Below are positions 8,018 through 17,200 of a stretch of DNA of 46,370 nt, one piece after another (position 1 is the first letter of the stretch; every line of letters starts with the position of its first letter). Made by a program: the position numbers and the translations under genes. The notes below the pieces were generated by a model. The model had not been told where the DNA came from and made no database searches. It worked only from the letters and a program-made list of their open reading frames with translations. Source of the DNA: Kiritimatiellia bacterium (GTDB lineage Bacteria; Verrucomicrobiota; Kiritimatiellia; RFP12; UBA1067); assembly GCA_017450695.1 (NCBI GenBank), contig JAFSTA010000116.1:1-46370 (forward strand). The letters are read 5' to 3'.

Positions 8018-9505
8018 ATGAGAACATCGAGACCAGAGAAAAAGACATTTCCCGTCAATTTCCTGCTGGAGGGGAGACGGGTACTTGTTGTCGGAGGGGG
8101 ACGAGTCGGACAGCGCAAGCTGGAGCTGCTGTTGGATTCCGGTGCGCAAATCGTCCTCGTCGCGCCCGATTGCGTACCTGAATTGGCGAACCTGGCTGAG
8201 GCCGGGGAGATTGACTACCGGAACCGCGAGTTTCAGACGGGGGACCTCGACGGCGTTGCGCTTGCTTTCGCCTGCACCGACGACCGCGCCACCAACCGCG
8301 AGATTCTGCAGGCGGCGCGGGTGGCGCACGTGCCGTGCTGTTGCGCGGACGGCAACTGGCCGGACGGCGATTTCGTGACGCCCGCGATCATCCGATCGGA
8401 CGACCTGACGCTGGCGGTCTCCACCGGCGGCAAGTCCTGCCGACTGGCGCGGCTGGTCAAGGAAAACCTGCGCCGTCACATCGATTCCGTAGAGGGATCC
8501 GATCTCACGGTGATCGGCACGAGCCATGAATGTCTCTCCGCGACGGAACGGCAGCCCTATCACCTCTCCCCTTCCGCGCGACAGCGCGTCGGCGAGATGA
8601 TCCGTCAGGTCTGGGGCGTCCAGGAGTTTTTGCTGCTGAACACCTGTAACCGCATCGAACTGATCGCCGCCATCTCGCGTGAGGCGGACGCCAGCGGAAT
8701 CCTGCGCCGGCTGTTGCAGTTCGACAAGCTGCCACCCGACGGCTACTATGTGAAGCAGGGATTTTCCGCCTTCTCCCATCTCTGCTCGGTGACGGCGGGA
8801 ATGGATTCCCAGACTCCGGGCGAGTTCCATGTGGTTTCCCAAGTCAAGGAGGCGCTGGAGGAGGCGGAGGCCAACGGCTGGGCCGGGCCGATCATCCGGG
8901 AACTGACCGACGCCGCGTTCCATGTCTCGAAAGACATCCGCCATGCGATCGGGTCGCTGCTGGACGTGGAGGAGATCGAGGATGTCGCGTTACGGTTCAT
9001 GGATCACGCCAGCCGAATGCTGCAGGGCAGAAAGCGCGCGCTGGTGATCGGTACGGGCGTGTTGGGTACGGGACTGCTACGCGGCCTGCTGCAGCGCGGG
9101 TTCACGTGCGCCTGGGCCTATCACACGCACCGTCCCGAAACGCCGGAGGGAGTCCGCCTGATCCAATTGGGCGAAATCGCAACCGTGTTGCCCCAGACGG
9201 ATCTGGTGATGAGCGCAGTGGATGTGAAGAGTCCGGTCGTCACCTCCGAGAGACACGCGGCCTTCCTGAATCCCCAAGGTTCGCTGTTGATCGACTTGGG
9301 AATGCCGCGCAACCTCGATCCCGCCCTTGCGGGAATGAAGACGATGCTGGCGGACCTCGACGTGTTGAAACACTGGCACCGCACGATGAACGGCACGCTG
9401 GGACAGGCCCGCGCAATCTGCCAGCGCGTACTGGAAGAACACCGCGAATTCTACGAACGGATCCACGCCAGCCTTCGCGGCGCCAACAGCGGGGACGCAA
9501 AGTAG
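8018..9505 (+). CDS. hemA: Fusion of precorrin-2 dehydrogenase domain and glutamyl-tRNA reductase
   Basis: 495 residues, two enzymes in one chain. Residues 10-155 match the SirC/Met8/CysG N-terminal domain: VLVVGGGRVGQRK (NAD binding), FACTDDRATN (the conserved Asp region) and DFVTPAIIRSDDLTLAVSTGGKS; this domain oxidises precorrin-2 to sirohydrochlorin. From about 162 it is glutamyl-tRNA reductase: VIGTSHE, LLLNTCNRIEL with catalytic Cys210, GMDSQTPGEFHVVSQVKEA, AFHVSKDIR, an NADPH site RKRALVIGTGVLGTGLL and LIDLGMPRNLDP. It makes glutamate-1-semialdehyde, the first committed step of tetrapyrrole synthesis. Fusion ties precursor entry to the siroheme branch. A start at 8018 fits SirC homologues; an in-frame TTG at 8006 overlaps the -10. 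No other hem genes are nearby. Confidence 0.92.
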   Translation: MRTSRPEKKTFPVNFLLEGRRVLVVGGGRVGQRKLELLLDSGAQIVLVAPDCVPELANLAEAGEIDYRNREFQTGDLDGVALAFACTDDRATNREILQAARVAHVPCCCADGNWPDGDFVTPAIIRSDDLTLAVSTGGKSCRLARLVKENLRRHIDSVEGSDLTVIGTSHECLSATERQPYHLSPSARQRVGEMIRQVWGVQEFLLLNTCNRIELIAAISREADASGILRRLLQFDKLPPDGYYVKQGFSAFSHLCSVTAGMDSQTPGEFHVVSQVKEALEEAEANGWAGPIIRELTDAAFHVSKDIRHAIGSLLDVEEIEDVALRFMDHASRMLQGRKRALVIGTGVLGTGLLRGLLQRGFTCAWAYHTHRPETPEGVRLIQLGEIATVLPQTDLVMSAVDVKSPVVTSERHAAFLNPQGSLLIDLGMPRNLDPALAGMKTMLADLDVLKHWHRTMNGTLGQARAICQRVLEEHREFYERIHASLRGANSGDAK

Positions 9506-9550
9506 CTGGCAGTGCGGTTGCGATCCATCCTATGCCGAGAAGGGGAGGGT

Positions 9551-9865
9551 CGCGCCCCGCGAGGGAAAGTTAAAACGCTTCGCTTGAAAAAATTAAATCG
9601 CTTCGCTTGAAATGGTTAAATTGAAGAAGCGCCGTGAAGCGACAAGAGTGTCGCTTCCCCGAAGAGAGGACAGGGCCGATCAGACCGATTTAAAGCCGCG
9701 TCAGCGGCGATTTAATCATTTAACTATTTAAAGGCGTCCTGCGCCGATTTAAAGCCGCGTCAGCGGCGATTTAATCATTTAACTATTTAAAGGCGTCCTG
9801 CGCCGATTTAAAGCCTCCGAAGGAGGCGATTTAAACATGTAACTATTTAAAGGCACCCCGCGACC
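9551..9865. repeat. TTTAAA-box array with 59-bp tandem units
   Basis: Starts with GCTTCGCTTGAAA-type boxes and the hairpin AAGCGACA-AGAG-TGTCGCTT (9635-9654). Three units then begin at 9687, 9746 and 9805, exactly 59 bp apart. Each reads GATTTAAA, a short hairpin, GATTTAA, ...TTTAACTATTTAAA, then GGCGTCCTGCGCC. The hairpin is GCCGC-GTCA-GCGGC in the first two units and GCCTCC-GAA-GGAGGC in the third: both stem sides have changed together. Confidence 0.9.
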
Positions 9866-9887
9866 GTTTGCGCAGGGGACTTGAAAA

Positions 9888-10017
9888 GGAAACAACTCGG
9901 ACAACGGATAGACAGTATGCGGGCGGGCGTCGCGCAACCGCGCGACGGTTCCCGTCCGGCTCGCGGTTGCGAGCCGTTCCGATTCAAGTTGTTCTAGATG
10001 TTGTCCCTGGTGTCTCC
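9888..10017. repeat. MITE-like element, copy 2
   Basis: About 130 bp. Left end GGAAACAACTCGGACAAC and right end GTTGTCCCTGGTGTCTCC are imperfect terminal inverted repeats. Inside are two hairpins: CGTCGCGC-AACC-GCGCGACG (9928-9947) and GGCTCGC-GGTT-GCGAGCC (9958-9975). Their apical ten bases, CGCAACCGCG and CGCGGTTGCG, are complementary. No transposase or obvious target-site duplication is seen. Confidence 0.7.
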
Positions 10018-10229
10018 CAGTCCCCGCCTTTAGGCAAGCGAGTTAAGCCGGATATTCCGGATAAGCGCATTCAGCAGTGTGGACACGATCCATCCTACGC
10101 GGAAAAGGGGAGGGACGCGCTTGCCTGTCCTCCGTAGCCTTGCGCAGGAAGGATCGCGACCGAAACCGACGGCGAGGGCGCCGTCGCTACGCAAGCGGAC
10201 TGGACAACTGGTAGGCAAAGCCGCCGCCG
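10018..10229. repeat. Hairpin mosaic downstream of dnaX
   Basis: Includes the GCGACCGAAACC/GACGGCG-AGGG-CGCCGTC/GCTACGCAAGCGG module (about 10154-10200), in the same orientation as at 25610 and opposite to 19750 and 20215. It runs up to within bases of the dnaX stop codon. Confidence 0.65.
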
Positions 10230-11522
10230 CTAGTCTTCGCTGTCGTCTTCGACACCAACGATCTTGCCATCGAATTCCTGAAGCACCGACTTGAGCGCGG
10301 GGTCGTCGTAGAGGTCCGCGTTTGAGAACGCGGGTTTCGCCACCGCGCTTTCAGGTGCCGGCGCCGTCAAGGCGGCAGGTTTCGCCGTCCGAATGGCGTT
10401 CAGTCTCCGCAGGATGTCATCGAGCGAAGCGGTTGTCGCGATGCGCGAACAGCGGATCAGCGACATCTCCAGCAACGTCCGCACGGAGAGGGCGTAACGC
10501 ATCTTGCTCTCGGTTTCCGTGAGTTCTTCGGCGATTTGCTGGAGACGCGCGTCATCGGTCAGCGAGGCCTGTTTCTCGTAGGCGGCGATTTGGTCGGGCG
10601 TCGCCTCAATCGCCTCCTCGTTGTTGCCGACATAAAGATAGACCAGCAGGTTGCGGAAGTATTCCATCAGTTCAACCGCCAAACGGCGCATGTTCTTTCC
10701 CGCGCTGTCGAAATCGCCGACGAGGCGGAGGATCGTCTTCGCGTCACCCGTCAGGATGGCGGTCGCCAGATTCTCCAACGCCTTGCGCGAGATGAGACCG
10801 AAGACCTGCAAGACATCATCTTCGGTCAATGTGCTGCCTCGGAAGGCGATCAGCTGGTCGAGCGAGGAAAGCGCGTCGCGCATCCCGCCTTCCGCGCCGC
10901 GCGCGATGGCGAGCAGCGCATCGTCCGGAATCGTCACCTTCTCTTCGTTGCAGATGTACCGGAGCCGCTGGACGATCAGCGGCGTCTGGATGCGGCGCAG
11001 GTCGAAACGCTGACAGCGGGAAATGATCGTGGGTAACACCTTGTCACCCTCGGTCGTAGCAAAGATGAAGATGACATACTCGGGAGGTTCCTCCAGCGTC
11101 TTGAGCAGGGCGTTGAAGGCGCCCTGGGAAAGCATGTGGACTTCGTCGATGATGATCACCTTGTACTTCGCGTGGGCGGGACGGAACTGGATGCCGTCGC
11201 GCAGTTCACGCACCTGATCCACGCCGTTGTTCGACGCACCGTCAATCTCCTGCACGTCCAGCGAGACGCCGGCGGCGATGGCGCGGCAGGCCTCGCACTC
11301 CAGACAGGGGGTCGTAGTCGGACCTTTTTCGCAGTCGAGGGATTTCGCGAAGATGCGCGCGAACGTCGTCTTGCCGATTCCGCGCGGACCCACGAACAAA
11401 TATGCGTGGGCGATACGCCCCGTTTCAATCGCGTTCTTCAACGTGCGCGCGACATGATCCTGTCCGACCACATCGTCAAATGTCTGCGGACGCCATTTTC
11501 TCGCCAATCCTTCGTATGCCAT
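10230..11522 (-). CDS. dnaX: DNA polymerase III subunit gamma/tau, short form
   Basis: 430 residues. Clamp-loader AAA+ ATPase: RPQTFDDVVGQDHV, Walker A GPRGIGKTT (45-53), zinc cysteines 64, 73, 76 and 79, the DGASNNGVDQVRELR motif, Walker B IIIDEVHML, FATTEGDKVLPTIISRCQRF with the SRC arginine finger (168-170), then the lid and collar helices. It loads the sliding clamp and bridges polymerase core and helicase. The tail ends at about 430 (PALKSVLQEFDGKIVGVEDDSED at the end), so the long tau-specific helicase- and alpha-binding region is missing or reduced. The usual downstream ybaB/recR genes are absent. The Shine-Dalgarno site is weak (AGG in ATAGGCAAGTT). Confidence 0.95.
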   Translation of the reverse strand: MAYEGLARKWRPQTFDDVVGQDHVARTLKNAIETGRIAHAYLFVGPRGIGKTTFARIFAKSLDCEKGPTTTPCLECEACRAIAAGVSLDVQEIDGASNNGVDQVRELRDGIQFRPAHAKYKVIIIDEVHMLSQGAFNALLKTLEEPPEYVIFIFATTEGDKVLPTIISRCQRFDLRRIQTPLIVQRLRYICNEEKVTIPDDALLAIARGAEGGMRDALSSLDQLIAFRGSTLTEDDVLQVFGLISRKALENLATAILTGDAKTILRLVGDFDSAGKNMRRLAVELMEYFRNLLVYLYVGNNEEAIEATPDQIAAYEKQASLTDDARLQQIAEELTETESKMRYALSVRTLLEMSLIRCSRIATTASLDDILRRLNAIRTAKPAALTAPAPESAVAKPAFSNADLYDDPALKSVLQEFDGKIVGVEDDSED

Positions 11523-11633
11523 AACTTGCCTATGCGTTCTGCGTTCTAAGTTCCGAGTGGGCTGGTCACGCTTGCCGAACTATTGTCTGCTGCCGACGCC
11601 CTACTGCTTTCCGACATATCCTCCTAAAGAATC

Positions 11634-13043
11634 CTAGACGCCGTAGCCGGGGAGGCGTTCGGCACGGATATGCCGGTTCGCGGCGGAACTGTTCGAGAAC
11701 TCGTGTTTCGCGACATCCCACGTGAGGCGCTTGCCGGGATCGAACATCGCGGCAATCGCGACCAGGGCGGTCTGCGACATCGCACCCGCGTAGGCGAAGT
11801 CCGAGCCGACGGGCGTTCCGCCGCGCACGGCGTTCAGGAACTCGACGAAAGGCGAGCCGTTCGGAACGCGCGGGTACTTTTTCGGCGGCAGGGCGTTGTC
11901 GTTGCGCAACTGTACCATGCGTGATTCCGGCAGGACCTTGAGGTAGATCGCTCCATGGTGCGCATACTGAATGACGCCCTTGTCGCCGTACACGAACGCG
12001 CCCTCGACCATGTTGTCCACCGTCTTGCGGTATTCGGGATCGCACTTCGGCGGGAACTTCTTCATGTCATCGCCGAAACCAGGCGGCACCGGCACCTTGT
12101 CGCGCCCCAGTCCGTCGAACCACTTCAGCGTGAAGGGCGAGCCGTCGCGCTTGGTGAACTCCATCGTCGTCACCGCACCTTTCGGGAAGGTCGCGCCGTG
12201 GATCTCCGGATCCCAGTCGCCGATGATCTCCGACTTCACCGCGTGGGGGAAGCCGAGGCCGAACGTCCAGAAGAGCGGATCCATCAGGTGACACGACCAG
12301 TCGCCGAGGGTGTAGGTACCGTAAGCCGTCCAGAAACGCCAGGCGCCGGGCAGGTACTTCGGGAAGTACGGACGGCGGGGAACCGGTCCCTGCCACCGTT
12401 CCCAATCCAGCTCCTTCGGAATGTCCCAGTGCTTTTTCATCTCCGGCAACTGATCCATGAAGCTATAGACGGCGGGCGTCCAAATGTGCGCCTCCGTCAC
12501 GTTGCCGATGATTCCCGCTTCAACCCATTCACGGAAGTCACGCAGCGTGTCATAGGCGTGCCCTTGGTTCATCGCCTGGTTGACCAGTTTGGATTCCTTG
12601 GCGACCGCCATCATCTTCTCCACCTCGGCGAAGCTCTGCGCCAACGGCTTCTCGCACTGCACGTGCTTGCCGCGCTTCAGGCATTCGATGGCCTGTGCGG
12701 CATGCCAGTGGTCGGGCGTCCCCACAATCACCGCATCGATCTGTTTGTCCAGCTTGTCCAGCATCTCGCGGTAATCCCCGAAGAACGGCGCCTCGGGATA
12801 CTTCTTGCGCATCCCGTCAATCCGGCGCGTATCGACATCGCACAGCCCGACGATCTTCGCGCCCGCGCCCGCCAGTCCGTTGATGTCCGCGCAGGGACGT
12901 CCCGCGCACCCGATCGAGGCGACGCGCACCGTCTCGCTCGGCGGCGTCTCTCCGCTTCCCGCCAGCAGACGGCGCGGCAGAATCGAAAACAACGAAAGCG
13001 TCCCGCCCGAAACCTTCACAAAACCTCTTCTTGAGACTCGCAT
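11634..13043 (-). CDS. Tat-exported Gfo/Idh/MocA-family oxidoreductase
   Basis: 469 residues from ATG 13043, preceded by GGAAAGG at about 8 nt. The N-terminus MRVSRRGFVKVSGGTLSL is a twin-arginine signal. Next comes an NAD(P)-binding Rossmann fold (VRVASIGCAGRP, IVGLCDVDTRRI), DAVIVGTPDHWHAAQAIECL and the catalytic-lysine motif CEKPLAQ, then the C-terminal alpha/beta domain (HLMDPLFWTFGLGFP; PNGSPFVEFLNAVRGG). This is the secreted inositol- or sugar-dehydrogenase-like family expanded in Verrucomicrobiota, Planctomycetes and Bacteroidetes; its exact sugar cannot be read from sequence. It begins 46 nt after 13090-13929, so the two are probably co-transcribed. Tat export suggests that it folds with its cofactor before export. 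Confidence 0.88.
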   Translation of the reverse strand: MRVSRRGFVKVSGGTLSLFSILPRRLLAGSGETPPSETVRVASIGCAGRPCADINGLAGAGAKIVGLCDVDTRRIDGMRKKYPEAPFFGDYREMLDKLDKQIDAVIVGTPDHWHAAQAIECLKRGKHVQCEKPLAQSFAEVEKMMAVAKESKLVNQAMNQGHAYDTLRDFREWVEAGIIGNVTEAHIWTPAVYSFMDQLPEMKKHWDIPKELDWERWQGPVPRRPYFPKYLPGAWRFWTAYGTYTLGDWSCHLMDPLFWTFGLGFPHAVKSEIIGDWDPEIHGATFPKGAVTTMEFTKRDGSPFTLKWFDGLGRDKVPVPPGFGDDMKKFPPKCDPEYRKTVDNMVEGAFVYGDKGVIQYAHHGAIYLKVLPESRMVQLRNDNALPPKKYPRVPNGSPFVEFLNAVRGGTPVGSDFAYAGAMSQTALVAIAAMFDPGKRLTWDVAKHEFSNSSAANRHIRAERLPGYGV

Positions 13044-13089
13044 GTTCTTGCCCTTTCCTTTCTTGAAATGATCATGACGGAGATGGTCT

Positions 13090-13929
13090 TCACTCGCACT
13101 GGACCGGAACGAACCCCTTGCCATCGGGTGTCAACTCGAAGAATTCGATCCGCCCGCGTTTGTAATCCTTCTCCGGATCGCGATTCTTGTCCCTCCACTT
13201 GTGCGCGGTCATGACGCGCAGGAAGCGGGGATTCGCGCCGGTCTGGAATTTCGCCGGCAGCAGGTCGAATCCGGTCGAACCGTGGAACTTGATGGTTCCC
13301 AACAGATTCAGATCCTTGTCGTATATCGCCGTTCCGGGCGCCCCCTTCGCAGGGTAGAGCATCAGGAACAGCCTGTCCTTCCCGTCCGTCGCGATGCATT
13401 GCGTACCGTAGCGAACCTCGTATCCGCAATCCAGCTTCTTGGTGTCGATGTGGTTCAAATCCTTGTCGAACCGCGCGACATGAAACCCTCTGTGCGGATC
13501 CTTTGGATTCGGTCCTACGCCGATGTACAGCGTGTCGCCGAGCCAGCAGATGCCGTCACTGCTACGCGGCAGGTCAACCGTCCGTTCCTTCTTCAGCGTG
13601 GCCGCGTCATAGATGTTGATCTGCCCGTGAGTCTTGCCATTGGTGCGCAACGAGACCGCCGCGTAAATCTTTCCGTCCCGGTGGCAGACATCGCCCGTGT
13701 GGACGGGACCCTCCGCGACGGCGAGTAGCTTGCCCGACCAATCCACCTTGACGATGCCCTTGATATGACCGATGAAGACACCATCGTCCGTGCAGCAGGC
13801 ACCCTGAATGTGTCCCTGCACACTCTCCAGCGCACCTTTCTCCGTGACGAACGGATGCAACGCCTTGGGCGGTTCTCCCCATGCGAAAGAAACCGCGACC
13901 GCCACCGCGAGCCAGACAAACTTCTTCAT
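13090..13929 (-). CDS. Secreted beta-propeller-like protein of unknown function
   Basis: 279 residues with a clear signal peptide (MKKFVWLAVAVAVSFAWGEP) and GGAGGACCGAGA before the ATG. The mature part contains repeating beta-strand units (GVFIGHIKGIVKVDWSGKLLAV, DGKIYAAVSLRTNG, GDTLYIGVGPNPKDPHRG, GTQCIATDGKDRLFLMLYP, GTAIYDKDLNLLGTIKFHG), which suggests a propeller. I do not recognise a named family. It is first in a two-gene unit with the Tat oxidoreductase, so it may bind or process the same substrate; this is inference from position. Confidence 0.7.
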   Translation of the reverse strand: MKKFVWLAVAVAVSFAWGEPPKALHPFVTEKGALESVQGHIQGACCTDDGVFIGHIKGIVKVDWSGKLLAVAEGPVHTGDVCHRDGKIYAAVSLRTNGKTHGQINIYDAATLKKERTVDLPRSSDGICWLGDTLYIGVGPNPKDPHRGFHVARFDKDLNHIDTKKLDCGYEVRYGTQCIATDGKDRLFLMLYPAKGAPGTAIYDKDLNLLGTIKFHGSTGFDLLPAKFQTGANPRFLRVMTAHKWRDKNRDPEKDYKRGRIEFFELTPDGKGFVPVQCE

Positions 13930-13972
13930 TCTCGGTCCTCCGAAATTTCCCCAACCAAATCAAACGAGTGCC

Positions 13973-14001
13973 AGTATAGCAAATTCCACACACCAAGTAA
14001 A
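13973..14001 (-). promoter_or_regulatory. Promoter of the 13929-11634 unit
   Basis: On the minus strand TATACT (13978-13973) preceded by TTTGC, with a plausible TTTACT about 17 bp further upstream. The leader is about 40 nt. Confidence 0.6.
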
Positions 14002-14034
14002 GCCGGGGAAACAGAATGAAGCGGCAGGAGAAAG

Positions 14035-14273
14035 TGAAAAGATTCAATGGTTAAATCGCCTCCTTCGGAGGCTTTAAATCGGCGCGGGCGCCTTTCGGCG
14101 GCTCGTCCATTTAACCATTTCAAGTGAAGCGATTTAACTTTCCTTCGCGGGGCGCGACCACTTTTGGCAACGAGGACGTTGCCACCTCCCGTTTTCTGCG
14201 CGAGATACGAGCCGTGAGACGAGTCTCAGTGCCGCTTCGCAGCTGGATACATTCCCGCGTGAGCGCTGCCGCC
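14035..14273. repeat. Intergenic hairpin mosaic
   Basis: TTAAATC-GCCTCC-TTC-GGAGGC-TTTAAATCGGCG (about 14052-14083) is the TTTAAA-box hairpin in inverted orientation to 9805. TTTAACTTTCC and CGCGGGGCGCG (14132-14155) mirror 9551-9574. GGCAACG-AGGA-CGTTGCC follows at about 14167-14184. No gene is seen. Confidence 0.65.
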
Positions 14274-17200
14274 TTAGCGGATGCTGATCACGAAACCGTT
14301 GGTGCGGAAGTAAAGGCCCGTGGCATCGGTGCAGAGCACGCCGTTGGATTGGCCGTTCGTGAGAATGAAACGGACATGGTTCGCCGGCGGTGTCGTCCAC
14401 GAAAGCAGTTGGTCTCCTTTCTCGAACGTGCGTAGCCCGGTATCGACCAGAACTTCCTTCCCCGGCGCGAACGTGAACCAGTTCTTCCCGTCCACGTCGA
14501 ACGGCAGGTCGCGATCCTTGAGGCTGATCGTCGCCGTGCCCGGAAATCCCGCCAGCGACGTGCCGGAAGCGAACGCACCGTCCCGCAGGACGAGCGTGCC
14601 GGAGAACGTGTCGGGCTTGCCGAAGCTGGTCGTTCCGCCCTTGAGCAGGATCGTGCCCGTGAATCCGGTGAAGTCCCCGGCGAGGCTTGGCGTACCGCCC
14701 GCCATCTCGAACGTCCCCGCGCCGAACGCGGAACTTTCGGACTTGAAGTAGAAGTTGCCGCCTGTCGCACGGATCGTGCCGTTATTCTCGACGCGGCAGG
14801 GATGGGTTGTGTCGTCTCGGCTTCCGAAGTACAACTTGCCGCCGGTATGCTCGACAAAGCCGTCGTTTGCGAAAATGCCGCCCGCCGCGAAGAAGTCCCC
14901 GCCGATGTAGAGCGAGGCGTTCGCCTGGTTCGTCACGGGAGCGGTGTACCACGGGGTTTCCGTAGTGCAGGCCAAGGTGCTGCCGGACTCGACGACGACC
15001 GGCTTCTTCATCTTGTACCAACGAGCATCGCTTTTGAAGATTCCGCCGCCCGCGCCGACGAAGACAGGGAAATTGAATTCCTGAGTCTTCCCTGAATCCG
15101 CCCAGTTCGCGAACAAGCCGCCGTTCACAAGCGTGACGGCACCCGAGATATTCAGGGTACAACCGTAACAGGGCTGGAAGTAGCCGCCGTCCACCGCAAT
15201 GACGTTGTCGCAGCGCAAATAGGTGGATGAACCGCAGAACGCGAGCATGCCCGTGTTCTTGATGGTGAGCGTGTATCCCGCGCCCTCGATGCCGTAATTA
15301 CCGCCGCGGAAGTCGATGCGCGACGGGCCGCCGATCGTCGCGTCGCCCGTCATGATGACCTTGTTGAGATGGTATCCGGCCTGTCTTCCGGAGGAGGTGT
15401 TGACAATCGCGCCCGAACCGTCCGGACCGGCGCCTTCGATGTAGAACGTCCTCTCGCGTATCGGCGAACTTTTCATGTGCGTCCCGTAATTGATGTCGAA
15501 CTGTCCGGAACCTTTGATCGTTACCGTACCGCTGGTACCCAACACGTGCTCATTCGTCACCCCGACCTTGAAGACGCCGCCGGTGACGGTAATCGGGATT
15601 GTCGCGGCGAGCGTTCCGCCGCTCCACGTGAACTTGCCCTCGCCATCGACGACGAGCGAGAGGTTGCCGGTGATTCCGAGGTCTGCGGTCTTCGAGAAGT
15701 TGACGCCCTTGCCGAGGGTGAAGTGCAGTTCGCCGGGCTGTGCCGTGTTGGCAGAGGTGTCCGTCACGGAGAATGCCGCGGCGCTTGCGTTCGTGGGATA
15801 GAGGATGAGGCGGTGGCCGTTCAGGTCGATCGCGCCTGTCTGCACGGACGGATCGAACGCCGTCCACCCGCCGAAGGGAACGTCCGCGCCGAGCGTGATC
15901 GCCGTCGCCGGGGTCGGGAACGTCGCGACGGGGTTGTCGAGAGAGTCGCGGCAGGTCCAGTTGCCCGGATCCGCGAACTCGCCGTTCCCCTTCGCGTCCG
16001 TCCAGGTGGCGGTGGCGACGTCGGAGACATCGCCGTCGCCGAGATAGAGCCCGTCCGCCTTCTCGACAAACGGATACGTCGTCGAGGAAAAAGCCAGCGC
16101 GGGCCTGTTCCCCGTTTCCCAGGCCACAATCTGTTCGCCCCATTTGAGCGTCCTGCCGCGAAGGTCGATCGTCACGGCCTTGTTCGCGGGGAGCGTGAGC
16201 CAGCTTTCGGGGATGGTGAACGGACCGGTCTTGCCCGAAAGGTCGAACACGACCGGGCAGGCCGCGTCGGCGAGGGAGTTGGAAATGACGCCGTCCGCGA
16301 GGATGAGCGTACCGCCGAAACCGGCGAGGCTCGTGAGCTTCGCCCATCCGCCGGAGATGCGGATCGTACCGGTGAAACCGGAAAGGTCGCCGGCCACGTC
16401 GGAGCCGCCGCCGAGATCGAAGACACCGGAGCCGACCGCGACGCTCGCCGCGTTGAAGAAGAACTTGCCGCCCGTCGTACGGATCGTACCGTCGTTCTCG
16501 ACGCGGCAACTGACGGCGGCATTGCTGTTGTGCCCGAAGCGCAACTCGCCCGCCCGCTGTTCGACAAGTCCGCGGTTGACGAGCTTTTCTGTGTTCCGAA
16601 ACTCCGTGTTGTTCGCCGTCAGGACGATGGACGCGCCCGTCTCGTTCGTCACGACGCCATACCATGTGCCGCGTGCTCCGATTGTCAGCGTCTGCCCGGC
16701 CGTGACCGTGACCGGCTGGTTGCATTTGAAGTAGTTGTTGTCACTACGGATCGTCCCGCCGCCCGCGCCGACAATAACCGAGTTCGTGTATTGGTAGGTG
16801 TTCGCGTTACTGGGGGCCCAGCTTGCCAGAACCCCGCCGTTCACAAGATAGATCGATCCGGAGATATTGACCAGACCGCCGTCGTTGCAGGGCTGAAAAA
16901 CGCCGCCGTCCGTCGCGATCACGTTGGCGCAGTAGAGGTAGGCCGAACCGGCGCAAAACGCGACCATGTCCCTGTTCTTGATGGTGAGCGTATATCCGGT
17001 GCCTTCCAAAAGACGGTTGTTCCCGCGAAAATCGATACGCGACGTGCCGCCGATCGTCGCGTCGCCCGTCATGTAAGCCTTGTTGAAATGGCTTCCGGAC
17101 TTCCCGTCCGTGGCCGTGTTGACGAGTGCGCCGGAGCCGTCCGGTCCTTCCCCCTCAAAGTAGAACGTGCGATTGAATGTCGGCGCGTTATTGCCCGAAC

